Part shown: positions 53,999 to 64,000 of the stretch, one piece after another
How the letters are laid out: every line of letters starts with the position of its first letter
Numbering within the stretch: the first letter of the stretch is position 1
DNA from: Lolium rigidum
Lineage: Eukaryota > Streptophyta > Magnoliopsida > Poales > Poaceae
Assembly (NCBI RefSeq): GCF_022539505.1
Contig: NC_061509.1
Location: 206,052,721-206,116,720, forward strand
Length of the DNA stretch: 64,000 nucleotides
Direction: 5' to 3'
Position numbers and translations under genes: made by a program
The notes under the pieces: generated by a model
Told to the model about the DNA's origin: nothing
The model's input: the letters and a program-made list of their open reading frames with translations, nothing else
The model's database searches: none

Positions 53999-54724
53999 AT
54001 GGACAACAATGAGCTTCTTATTCTATTTCCTGATTTAAGACATGGATGGTTTGATGCGAAAATTAAAAAACCCATGGAACATATTAGTATGAACACTTTG
54101 AATACCATTGTTGCTAATGATATAGAAATTTCTAAGCTTGGGGAAGCTGGTTCTAATGAGCATGATCTTTTTAGTCCTCCAAGCATTGAGGAGAAAATTT
54201 ACTTTGATGATACTTTGCCTCCTATTTATGATGATTATAATGATAGTAGTCTTTTAGTACCGCCTTTTATGGAGGATAAATTTGATTATGATTACAATAT
54301 GCCTCCTATATTTGATGATGAGAATAATAATGATAGCTACTTTGTTGAATTTTCTCCCACTACAACTAATAAAAATTATCATGCCTATGTGGAGAGTAAT
54401 AATTTTATGCATGAGACTCATGATAAGAATGCTTTATGTGATAGTTATATTGTTGAGTTTGCTCATGTTGCTACTGAAAGTTATTATGAGAGAGGAAAAT
54501 ATGGTTGTAGAAATTTTCATGTTACTAAAACACCTCTCTATATGCTGAAATTTTTGAAGTTACACTTGTTTTATCTTTCTATGCTTGTTGCATTATGCTT
54601 CATGAATTTGTTTATTTACAAGATTCCTTTTCATAGGAAGTGGGTTAGGCTTAAATTTGTTTTGAATTTGCTTCTTGATGCTCTCTTTTGCTTCAACTAC
54701 TATTTCTTGCGAGTGCATCATTAA
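53999..54724 (+). CDS. Acidic ORF of non-autonomous Athila-like element, unknown function
   Basis: ATG 53999 opens 241 residues without a stop. Residues 60-125 contain tandem acidic motifs (DDTLPPIYDDYNDSSL, DYNMPPIFDDENNNDS), followed by NFMHETHDKNALCDSYIVEF. The C-terminal 60 residues hold one or two hydrophobic segments (about 183-205, LKLHLFYLSMLVALCFMNLF, and a second near 220-235). ORFs of this type are common in Triticeae non-autonomous gypsy elements. It occupies the gag position after PBS and leader but has no gag domain or zinc knuckle. The intact frame suggests a young copy. Membrane association is inferred only. Confidence 0.65.
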   Translation: MDNNELLILFPDLRHGWFDAKIKKPMEHISMNTLNTIVANDIEISKLGEAGSNEHDLFSPPSIEEKIYFDDTLPPIYDDYNDSSLLVPPFMEDKFDYDYNMPPIFDDENNNDSYFVEFSPTTTNKNYHAYVESNNFMHETHDKNALCDSYIVEFAHVATESYYERGKYGCRNFHVTKTPLYMLKFLKLHLFYLSMLVALCFMNLFIYKIPFHRKWVRLKFVLNLLLDALFCFNYYFLRVHH

Positions 54725-56433
54725 AACTGCTGAGCCCATCTTAATGGCTATAAAGAAAGCACTTCTTGGGAGATAACCCATGTGTTTATTTTACTACAGT
54801 AATTTTGTTTTTTATTTTGAGTCTTGGAAGTTGTTACTACTGTAGCAACCTCTCCTTATCTTAGTTTTATTGCATTGTTGTGCCAAGTAAAGTCGTTGAT
54901 AATAAGGTTCATACTAGATTTGGATTACTCGCGCAGTAACATGATTTCTTTTTCTGTCACGAATTTCGACCTGCCTCTCTGTAGGTAGCTCAGAAAAATA
55001 TGCCAATTTACGTGCGTGATCCTCAGATATGTACGCAACTTTCATTCAATTTGGGCATTTTCATTTGAGCAAGTCTGGTGCCTCGATAAAATCCATCTTT
55101 ACGGACTGTTCTGTTTTAACAGATTCTGTCTTTTATTTCGCATTGCCTTTTTTGCTATGGTGGATGAATTTCTTTGTTCCATTAATGTCCACTAGCTTTA
55201 TGCAATGTCCAGAAGTGTTAAGAATGATTATGTCACCTCTGAACATGTTAATTTTTATTGTGCACTAACCCTCTAATGAGTTGTTTCGAGTTTGGTGTGG
55301 AGGAAGTTTTCAAGGATCAAGAGAGGGAAATGATGCAATATGATCAAGGAGAGTGAAAGCTCTAAGCTTGGGGATGCCCCGGTGGTTCACCCCTGCATAT
55401 TCTAAGAATACTCAAGCATCTAAGCTTGGGGATGCCCAATGCATCCCCTTCTTCATCGACAACATTATCAGGTTCCTCCCCTGAAACTATATTTTTATTC
55501 GGTCACATCTTATGTACTTTACTTGGAGCGTCTGTGTGCTTTTGTTTTTGTTTTTGTTTGAATAAATGCTTGTGTGGGAGAGAGACACGCTCCGCTGGTT
55601 CATATGAACACATGTGTTCTTAGCTTTTATTTTTCATGGCGAAGGTTGAAACTGCTTCGTTAATTGTTATATGGTTGGAAACGGAAAATGCTACATGTAG
55701 TAATTGGTAAAATGTCTTGAATAATGTGATACTTGGCAATTGTTGTGCTCATGTTTAATCTCTTGCATCATATACTTTGCACCCATTAATGAAGAAACAC
55801 CTAGAGCTTGCTAAAATTTGGTTTGCATATTTGGTCTCTCTAAAGTCTAGATAATTTCTAGTATTGAGTTTTGAACAACAAGGAAGACGGTGTAGAGTCT
55901 TATAATGTTTACAATATGTCTTTTATGTGAGTTTTGCTGCACCGGTTCATCCTTGTGTTTGTTTCAAATAACTTTGCTAGCCTAAACCTTGTATCGAGAG
56001 GGAATACTTCATGCATCCAAAATCCTTGAGCCAACCAATATGCCATTTGTGTCCACCATACCTACCTACTACATGGTATTTCTCCGCCATTCCAAAGTAA
56101 ATTGCTTGAGTGCTACCTTTAAAATTCCATCATTCGCCTTTGCAATATATAGCTCATGGGACAAATAGCTTAAAAACTATTGTGGTATTGAATATGTACT
56201 TATGCACTTTATCTCTTATTAAGTTGCTTGTTGTGCGATAACCATGTTTCTGGCGACGCCATCAACTATTCTTTGTTGAATATCATGTGAGTTGCTATGC
56301 ATGTCCGTCTTGTCTGAAGTAAGAGAGATCTACCTCCTTAATGGTTGGAGCATGCATACTGTTAGAGAAGAACATTGGGCCGCTAACTAAAGCCATGAAT
56401 CATGGTGGAAGTTTCGAGTTTTGGACATATATC
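54725..56433 (+). other. 3' noncoding region of the non-autonomous element, cut by the gap
   Basis: This matches the reverse complement of 3819-6396, beginning with the 'GGGAGATAACCCA' block at 54769. It stops at the N run before the polypurine tract and 3' LTR. Confidence 0.7.
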
Positions 56434-56533
56434 NNNNNNNNNNNNNNNNNNNNNNNNNNNNNNNNNNNNNNNNNNNNNNNNNNNNNNNNNNNNNNNNNNN
56501 NNNNNNNNNNNNNNNNNNNNNNNNNNNNNNNNN
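56434..56533. other. Assembly gap (100 N)
   Basis: Exactly 100 N. Athila-like 3' DNA lies to the left and Tekay-type gag to the right, so at least the rest of one element and the 5' LTR and leader of another are missing. Confidence 0.99.
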
Positions 56534-57440
56534 ACTTCCTCCAATACATGCAAATGTTGGAGGAAAGGCAACGTATAACATTGGAGCAGCAGAACAAGTT
56601 CTTCCAGGAGCTGCTGCAACAGAACAGGGTGGAGAGACCCGAGAACCAGGGAGTCACTTTGTCTGACTTCCAGAACACTAAGCCTATATCCTTCGCATAC
56701 GCGCCCGAACCAATGGACGCGGAGGATTGGTTGATGGACACTGAGCGAAAGCTCAATACTGTTGGATGCAACGACCTGGAGAAGGTCAGATATGCAACAC
56801 ACTTGTTGTGTGGACCTGCCGCATCATGGTGGGATAATATAGTAGCCGTATATCCGGCTGAGAAGGTATTTACCTGGGAAGAATTCAAAAGGAAGTTCGG
56901 GGAATCCAATGTCCACGAGAGCATAGTGGAGCCCGAAGCGTCGAGAATTTGAAAGTCTCGAGCGAGAAGGATAAAGCTATCACGACTTATGTCGGGGAGT
57001 TTTCGAAGTTGTCTCGGTATGCGGTTGAGGAGGTCAACACCGAGGACAAGAAGAAGAAGAGGTTCTTGCGGGGGTTAAGTCCCCGAGTTCAAGGTTCAGC
57101 TCGGGATGATGAGAGCGGCGAGTTCCAAGAGTTGGTGGATGCAACCATCACTCTTGAAGATGACTTCAAGCAACTGCAGGATGAGAAGAGGAAGAAGGCC
57201 AAGTTTGAGCCTAAGAGATTTGTCAGCAACAAACCCAGTACCAGCTTGAGTTTCAAGCCAAGGTACAACAACAACAACTACTACAGCAACTACTACAATA
57301 GCAGGAGGAACCAAGCGTTTCAGACTGCAAATCAAATAGTTTGCCGAAGCTGTGGACTCCCAGGACATTTTTCTAAGGATTGCAAGAAGACAAAGATAAT
57401 ATGCTTTGGTTGTCGCCAGGAGGGGCACATGTTAAAGGAC
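56534..57440 (+). pseudogene. Chromovirus (Tekay/Del-type) gag with two zinc knuckles, frameshifted
   Basis: The 5' end is lost in the gap. The gag domain reads PEPMDAEDWLMDTERKLNTV, AASWWDNIVAVYPAEKV and WEEFKRKFGESNVHESI. A frameshift near 56935 leads to the next part (KDKAITTYVGEFSKLSRYAV, KKKRFLRGLSP). After a basic, asparagine/tyrosine-rich linker there are two CCHC knuckles: CRSCGLPGHFSKDC (about 57343-57384) and CFGCRQEGHMLKDC (about 57401-57442). These bind the element RNA during packaging. Confidence 0.85.
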
Positions 57441-59285
57441 TGCCCCAAGAGAAATACTGGAGGAGGTCGGTCGGGGAGGAGGTGGAAGCCGGGGAGGAAA
57501 CACCGGAGGGAAGCTGGAAGAACAAGAAACTCTTCGGCAAGTTAAGCTGCACCGGCTTGGAGGAGGTGGTTAACTCCGATCAAGCGGTGATAGGTACGCT
57601 CCGGATACTTACTCATCCTGGCAAAGTACTTTTCGATACTGGTGCAACTACATCATTCATTTCTCAGCAATTCATCATCAAACATGGGATTAGTTGCACT
57701 AAGTTAGATAAACCCATAACCATACTTTCCGCGGGGGGGGGGGGGGGAATGATAGTAGTAAACCATACCAAACAAGGACAAGTCATTATGATCAATAAAT
57801 GCGCATTCGACGCAGACCTGTTCATTTTACCGATGAAGGATATTGATGTCATTCTTGGTATGAACTGGTTAGAACCTAACGGAGCATTGATCGACTGTGT
57901 GAACAAGACTGTGTCTTTGAAAAGCCCCGATGGAAGTAGAATGATCTACCAAGGAGACAAGCATACACAAATTGAAGTAGAGCTACAATTGAATAGTATG
58001 AAGGAAGTGAAGTTGGAAGACATACCTGTAGTAAATGAATTCCAAGATGTGTTTCCAAAGGAATTACCTGGAATGCCACCAGATAGGGAGATAGAATTTA
58101 CTATCGACCTAATTCCAGGCACAACTCCGATTGCTAAAGCACCATACAAGATGGCTCGAGGAGCAATTGGATGACTTGGAACAAAAAGGATTCATACAGG
58201 AGAGTATCTCACCATGGGGATCACCAGTTATCTTCGTGGATAAAAGAGATGGAGGTAGAAGGATGTGCGGAGACTACAGGAATTTGAACAATGTTACTAT
58301 CAAAAACAAGTACCCACTTCCTAGAATACAAGATCTATTTGATCAAGCTAGAGCGCGCGGAGTATTTTCCAAAATTGATCTAAGGTCCGGTTATCATCAG
58401 ATAAAGATCAAGAAGGAAGACGTTCCGAAAACAGCCTTTGTCTCAAGGTACGGACATCATGAATATCTTGTAGTACCTTTTGGACTAACCAATGCCCCAG
58501 CAATTTTCATGAATCTTATGAATAAGATCTCCATGCCATATCTAGACAAGTTTGTCATCGTATTCATCGATGATATCTTGATATACTCCAAGGATAAAGC
58601 TGAACATGCTGAACATCTGAGGTTAGTACTGCAAACACTCAGGGAACACCAACTCTATGCTAAGTTCGGCAAGTGTGAATTTTGGCTAGATCAAGTAGAA
58701 TTTCTTGGTCATGTCATTAGCAAGGACGGAATAGCTGTTAACCCGAGCAAGGTAGCATCAGTTTTAGACTGGAAAGCACCCAAGACTGTCAAGGAAATCT
58801 AAGGATTCCTAGGGATGGCAGGATACTACCGGAGATTCATTGAAGGCTTCTCGAAGATAGCAGGACCAATGACCAAACTATTAAGGAAGAACACACCATT
58901 CGTGTGGTCGGAGGAGTGTGAGAAGAGTTTTCAAACTCTAAAAGAGAAACTCACCACGGCACCGGTACTAGCGGTTCCGAGAAATTGGCAAGGATTACAC
59001 CGTGTACTTGTGACGCATCCAAACATGGATTGGGTTGCGTACTCATGCAGGATCGGAAAGTGATATCATATGGATCAAGGCAACTCGAGACCTCATGAAG
59101 TGAACTATCCAACACATGATTTAGAGCTAGCGGCGGTTGTATTTGCACTTAAAACATGGAGACATTTTCTCTATGGAGCCAAGTGTGAGCTCTATACGGA
59201 TCATAAGAGTCTCAAATATTTCTTCACTCGAAGGAACTCAATATGAGGCGAGAAAAGATGGCTTGAACTAATCAAGGATTATGAT
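57441..59285 (+). pseudogene. Chromovirus protease, reverse transcriptase and RNase H, broken
   Basis: The protease carries VLFDTGATTSFIS (about 57627), the classical DTGA form, and VILGMNWLEPNGALIDC. The RT frame begins near 58140 after a one-base shift, with [53 protein letters not shown] and the catalytic FIDDILIYS (about 58563). A TAA at 58800-58802 interrupts it before GFLGMAGYYRRFIEGFSKIA. RNase H pieces follow in changing frames ([14 protein letters not shown] section, [20 protein letters not shown]), with a TGA near 59244. A run of 13 G at about 57737-57749 lies in the protease. The enzymes would make cDNA in cytoplasmic particles; this copy cannot. Confidence 0.85.
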
Positions 59286-60943
59286 TTGACCATCAATTAT
59301 ACTCCGAGAAAGGCTAATGTTGTAGCAGATGCCTTGAGTAGGAAGAGCACTGGTGGAGTTGAACAAGAATTATCACCGGAGTTGAGGAAGGAAATAAGCC
59401 AAGCCCAAATACAACTTTGGGAGAAAGAAGCGCATGAAGGACTATCGGCTTTACAAGTAGCTGATGAGCTAAATGTTAACTTAAAGAATGAGATAATGAT
59501 GGGTCAATTGGACGATCCATTCATCGTGGAGGAGATGAGAAGGATTGATGAAGGTAGACCATCAGAATTTCACCGAGGAGAATCAGGATCCCTTTGGTTT
59601 CAGAAAGAATTTGCGTTCCGGATATTGCTTGAGATCAAGGAAGTAATACTCCGGGAAGCTCATCAAACACCATACTCTATACATCCGGGAAGTACAAAGA
59701 TGTATATGGATCTCAAGGAACTATTACGGTGGAATAATATGAAGAGAGAGATAGCACAATACGTGGCAGAATGCCATACCTGCCAAAGAGTAAAGGCTGA
59801 ACATCAAAGTCCGGCAGGAAAGTTACAACCTTTACCAATCCTAGAGTGGAAATGGGAGGAGATAGGAGTGGATTTCATCACCGGACTACCCATGACGAAT
59901 AAAAAGAAGGACATGATATGGGTAATCGTGGACCGGTTGATGAAAAGCGCACACTTCTTAGCGGTAAACCAACAGGATAAAGGAGAAAAACTCATTGATC
60001 TTTATATCAAAGAGATCGTGAGCAAACATGGAGTGCCCAAGAAGATCGTATCAGATCGAGGATCCGTATTCACATCAGCATTTTGGAAGCAACTACATGA
60101 AGCTTTAGGATCCAAGTTAGATTATAGTACCGCCTATCATCCACAGACAGGTGGACAAACAGAGAGAACTAACCAGATCCTAGAGGATATGCTTAGGGCT
60201 TGTGCCCTAGACTTCGGAGGATCATGGGAGGAGCACTTGCCACTAGCGGAGTTCTCATACAACAATAGCTATCAAAGCAGCGTCAAGATGGCACCGTTCG
60301 AAGCTACGTACGGAAGGAAGTGTAGATCACCCATATCTTTGGTACGAAGGCTGGAGCAAGCAAAGAGTTTAATCCTGATTATGTCAAGGAAAAGCAACAA
60401 ATCATTGACATTATAAGAGATAGGTTGAAGATAGCCCAAAGTCGGCAAAAGAGTTATGCCGATCAGAAGAGAAGGACATGGGAGCCACAAGTTGGAGACA
60501 TGGTATATCTCAAGGTGAGTCCGATGAAAGGTCTTCAGAGATTTGGAGTAAAAGGGAAGTTGAGCCCTAGATACATCGGACCTTTCAAGATTTTGAGTCA
60601 GAACCGAGGGTTAGCCTTTGAGTTGGAGCTACCGGGGAGGTTATCCCAAGTTCACAACATATTCCATGTGTCGCAACTCAGAAAGTGTTTAAAGACCCCA
60701 GATGAGCCAGTATCACATGACGAGCTCGAGTTACAGCCGGACTTGACTTATATCGAGAAGCCAGCAAAGATTCTCGAGGAGAACTGGAAACAACTCAGGA
60801 ATCGAGCCATAAAATACTGCAAGATACAATGGAAGCATCACCCCGAGAGGGAAGCCACCGGGGAAAAGGAGGAAGACCCGAGGAAAACATACCCGAACTC
60901 TTCGGGTATTACAACCACAACTTCGGGACGAAGTTTTCTTTAA
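59286..60943 (+). pseudogene. Chromovirus integrase with C-terminal chromodomain-like end, broken
   Basis: The integrase has the HHCC zinc motif ([11 protein letters not shown]...[10 protein letters not shown]), then the DDE core: [23 protein letters not shown] and [13 protein letters not shown] frameshift and stop near 60350-60416 separate it from the C-terminal part (60425-60943). That part has the GPY-type module (KLSPRYIGPFKILSQNRGLAFEL, VHNIFHVSQLRKC) and a chromodomain-like tail (RNRAIKYCKIQWKHHPEREA). This tail type marks the Tekay/Del clade and directs insertion to particular chromatin. The reading ends 10 bases before the 3' LTR. Confidence 0.85.
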
Positions 60944-60953
60944 GGGGAAAGGC
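60939..60953 (+). other. Polypurine tract of the chromovirus
   Basis: TTTAAGGGGAAAGGC directly precedes the LTR start at 60954. It primes plus-strand DNA synthesis in active copies. Confidence 0.75.
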
Positions 60954-63900
60954 TGTAATATCCTAGGTTTAGAGACGATCGAGGGTAGATTTTATAAAGG
61001 GATGTGCATTGCATCGTAAATTCAGGGAAATTTCGCGCTTTTAAAACAAAACTGCATGGAAGGGGGACAGGTTTCTCTCTCGACACCTTACAGGGTTAGG
61101 GTTTCGAGAGTGCGACAAACTTGTTCCTACTCAACTAAATTAGGGTTTTGAAGAAGAGAGAAGAGATATTGCATTACAAACTTAAGTTGCATGATTCTTT
61201 TCAAATTTAAGTTGCATGATTGAATTCAACTCCAAAGTTGAATTTGAATTTCAAAATTCAAACATTAAATAAATAACCATAATTCAATTATGAGAAAATT
61301 CAATAAGTAAATTATAAATAATAAACAATGTTGTACAAGTCTTATATTATATAAAGCTCATAAGGAAAATTGGAGCTTTATTGATATTCACACAAAATAC
61401 AATGTCAATTACAATATCCAGAATTGAGATATAAATTTACAACACATTACAAGAATTGGAGAAATAGAAAATTAAAAGAAAAAGAAAAGAAAATTACAAA
61501 GTAGATGATCTATCCTAAATTCTATAAGATGAGTTGATCTTCATCTTGATCATTCGAAAGTTCCCTGCACACAAACACAACAAATAGAGATTATGCCAAG
61601 TGGTAAAACCACTTGGCAGGTTAGAAGAAAATTGGAATTGAAGGGATATAACAGCTCTGCCGAGTTGATCAGCTCAAGGACAAGTTCATGCCAGATACCA
61701 TGTATCTGGTATACACACACACACATGCATCACACAAGGACTGCTGCATGTGTAACAACACACAAGGCCAGGGAGAGTCACCAAAACAGCCAGGCAGTGC
61801 TGTCGACCAGGAGAGCTTGCAGAGGATCATTTATAAACTTTTCAGAGCCAAACCCTAGCTCATTCATCGACAACAGCTTCACTGGGTAAGTTACCAAGAA
61901 CACAAGAACACAAGAACACAAGAACAACTACTGCTGTTCAATCTATTCCACAGTCACCAGAAACAATCCAAGCATCAAGCTTACAAGGAGGAGCAGGGCA
62001 AGCCAAGAAATCAACCAGCAGCCGAACCTCTACACCAACACCCATTTCTAGGAGCTGGAGTGAGGTATACCAATAAATCATGAGAAAGCAAGGTTTTGCT
62101 CATAGAAATCCATCATATGCACAAGTCACAGAAGCAAAGTGGGTAGAAACCCTATATGTGAGTCATCATATGGCTACTAGCCAAATTGGTGCAAGTAAAC
62201 AAGAGGAAAACCAATAGGAAGGCACCCTGGGAACATTGGCTATGCCAAACTAGTGGTATAATCAAAGACATCCAACAAGGGATAATCCTATCTAGCTAGC
62301 CAGATTCACTTAGCACCTATGGCCACTACACCATCAGACAGATAGACTATCAAGTGTCTATTCATGTTTGTCAACATCAAAAGCATCTGGCAACCAAATA
62401 TGGTCAGGCCAGAGAGCAATTGTCCATACACATCAAGCCAACAAGGGGTGGGAGCTTCCTGAACAGCAAGAGTTGCTGTTGAGGCAACCTCTACCACTTA
62501 AGCAATCAAACCACCAAGCCAGCACATATATCATTACCCAGAAGGGTTCAAATGGAGCTAGGGTCCCCAATAAATGATTGGCATCCCTCTAGCTCTACTA
62601 AATCCACTCATATGATTATCACTGCAAAGCAGTTCACATCATTTATCTATTTAATGAATCAAAACTACACAGATAAATGAAACAGAGAAGTAAACCATGC
62701 ACCAGGCCTTGCAGATGATCCACTGGATCATTGCAGACAGTAGCAGAGGCTTGAGCAAACCCAAATGTATACCAGCACAAGCCAGTGTGTTACACAGACA
62801 CAAGGAGAGCACCAGCTAGACACAAGCATGGAACAGCAGCCATTCACCAAGCAAGCCGATGATCATAAGATCATCGGGGCTTGACGAGCATGCTAGAGCC
62901 AAGCCTAGCACCAACACATTAACCATATAAATTAAATAGCCACAGAACAGGAACAATGGCATGGCAGACAACCAAGTTTATGATATATAATTGTATGCAG
63001 AAGCACACTAACAAAGGATAGAGCTGTCTAGTCAACAATCATGCCCAATAGATTATTCTCAGGAATTACAACTAAATAAGCATCACGCTGAGGCACTGGC
63101 ACTTGCTTACTACAAGGATCATGCATCATGATCAAGCCAGGGCCAGGATTATGCACACACAGTATGTCCAAGTGGCAGTAGCAATAGCAGGAGCGAGCCA
63201 GTAAGCCATGAGCAATTACAGGAGGGCCACAACACGAGATCAACATGAACAGAAGTAGCTAGGAAGCACAGAAACTATACACAGCAGTAGCACAAGCACA
63301 GGCATGGTCTTAGAAACAATGGCCATGGCCAGAAGAGCACAGCAGCAGCACACAGCATAGCAGCATAGGCACAGCAGCAGCATACTCATAGTAGAGCAGG
63401 CCAGGAGAAGAAGGAGCAGAGTGAGAGAAATAGGAGGAGGCGTGGAGCACTCACTGGTGAAGTGGGCCGGCGAACACGGCCGTGGCGGCCACAGCGGCAC
63501 ACGCCGGGCGAACGGCGGCGCCAGCCAAGCCAGGCCGCGGCAGAGCCGCAGCTCCAGCACCACCTCGGCGAGGCTCGCGGTGGCGTCATGGCGCCAGAGG
63601 CACCAGGAAGAAGACCCACGGCATCTCCAGCACACGGCGGTGGCGAACGCCGAGAGCCAGGTGCACTGGAGAGTCGAGGGCGAGCGAACGAGGACGCGAG
63701 CGTCAGATCGACGCGGACCACCGTGTCCGTCGTCGAGAGGCGGTTCATATCCACTTGATCTCGTCGGCGGCGACGGCCGGAGTAGGCCGGAGTAATTCGG
63801 CGAAGGGGGCGGCGACGCGAGGATCGCCAGAGCTCGAAGGGGCTAGGGTTCGCGAGCGCGTGGGGAAGAAGGGGTCGGTGCGACCGACCGAGCCCAAGTG

Positions 63901-64000
63901 TGGCTCGGGTTAGGGTTAACCGCTGGGCCACCCTGACAGGTGGGCCTAGGGGAATTTTTGCCATTTCACAATTTCCTTTAAAACCAGAAACTTTGAAATT
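60954..64000 (+). repeat. 3' LTR of the Tekay-type element, running off the window
   Basis: It starts TGTAATATCCTAGG immediately after the polypurine tract. At least 3,047 bp long, it fits the long LTRs of Tekay-type elements, but its end is not seen. It is AT-rich near its start (61140-61560), intermediate in the middle, and GC-rich from about 63450. The ORFs at 63386-63964 are base-composition artefacts. Nested insertions inside it cannot be excluded. Confidence 0.65.

Noticed and set aside
63386..63964. ORFs of 98-192 residues on both strands at the window end
   Set aside because: GC-rich LTR DNA with overlapping frames and no domain.

Overview
The window is grass nuclear DNA from a large, repeat-rich genome, most likely a pooid such as the Triticeae or their relatives. 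It holds nested Athila-type and Tekay-type gypsy retrotransposons with tRNA-Asp primer sites, En/Spm (CACTA) DNA transposons, L1-type LINEs, a Harbinger-like element, a DUF1618 gene and a GC-rich four-exon beta-expansin gene. Two 100-base N runs (40185-40284, 56434-56533) show it is a scaffolded assembly. Only two loci look like intact host genes: the beta-expansin (23234-24509, +) and the DUF1618 gene (about 30311-32326, -).

Layout. 1-9561: non-autonomous Athila-like retroelements on the minus strand in a tandem internal-LTR-internal-LTR arrangement; the internal domain carries a second, embedded U5-PBS-leader cassette. 9562-10655: end of a CACTA element cut by that array. 10656-11187: unassigned spacer, probably old upstream DNA of the expansin locus. 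11188-22983: one complete 11.8-kb CACTA element with matching TIRs and a 3-bp GGC target duplication. It holds a broken TNP2 transposase, a broken ORF2 with DUF8039 and Ulp1-like parts, and between them a block of two accessory genes: an unknown ORF (+) and an AP2/ERF-like gene (-), each with one internal stop. Four modules of CACTA hairpin repeats followed by a TATA sequence punctuate the element. It sits about 140 bp upstream of the expansin TATA box.

25560-30028: three minus-strand LINE pieces, the last with an 18-bp target duplication. 30311-32326: DUF1618 gene. 32730-34748: a Harbinger-like element and a second related copy, both carrying the same small gene family. 34749-38111: LTR plus a Transposase_28 ('putative gypsy type') gene with splice sites and one stop. 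38112-40184: plus-strand Athila-like fragment ending at a gap. 40365-47857: minus-strand Athila element with gag and protease but no reverse transcriptase or integrase. 47858-50740: AT-rich DNA with the start of a Tekay-like LTR. 50741-53833: two LTRs of one family in inverted orientation around a short Stowaway-like piece. 53834-56433: rest of a non-autonomous element with an acidic ORF. 56534-64000: Tekay-type chromovirus gag-pol, broken by frameshifts and stops, and its long 3' LTR running off the window.

The repeats do not work as one pathway; they record successive insertions. The most notable biology is the composite CACTA element that carries an AP2-like gene behind an array of G-boxes and has moved into the proximal promoter of a cell-wall-loosening gene. 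Many frameshifts separate near-identical repeat copies by one base, often as CAG versus CGAG, so some breaks may be base-calling errors and not true decay.
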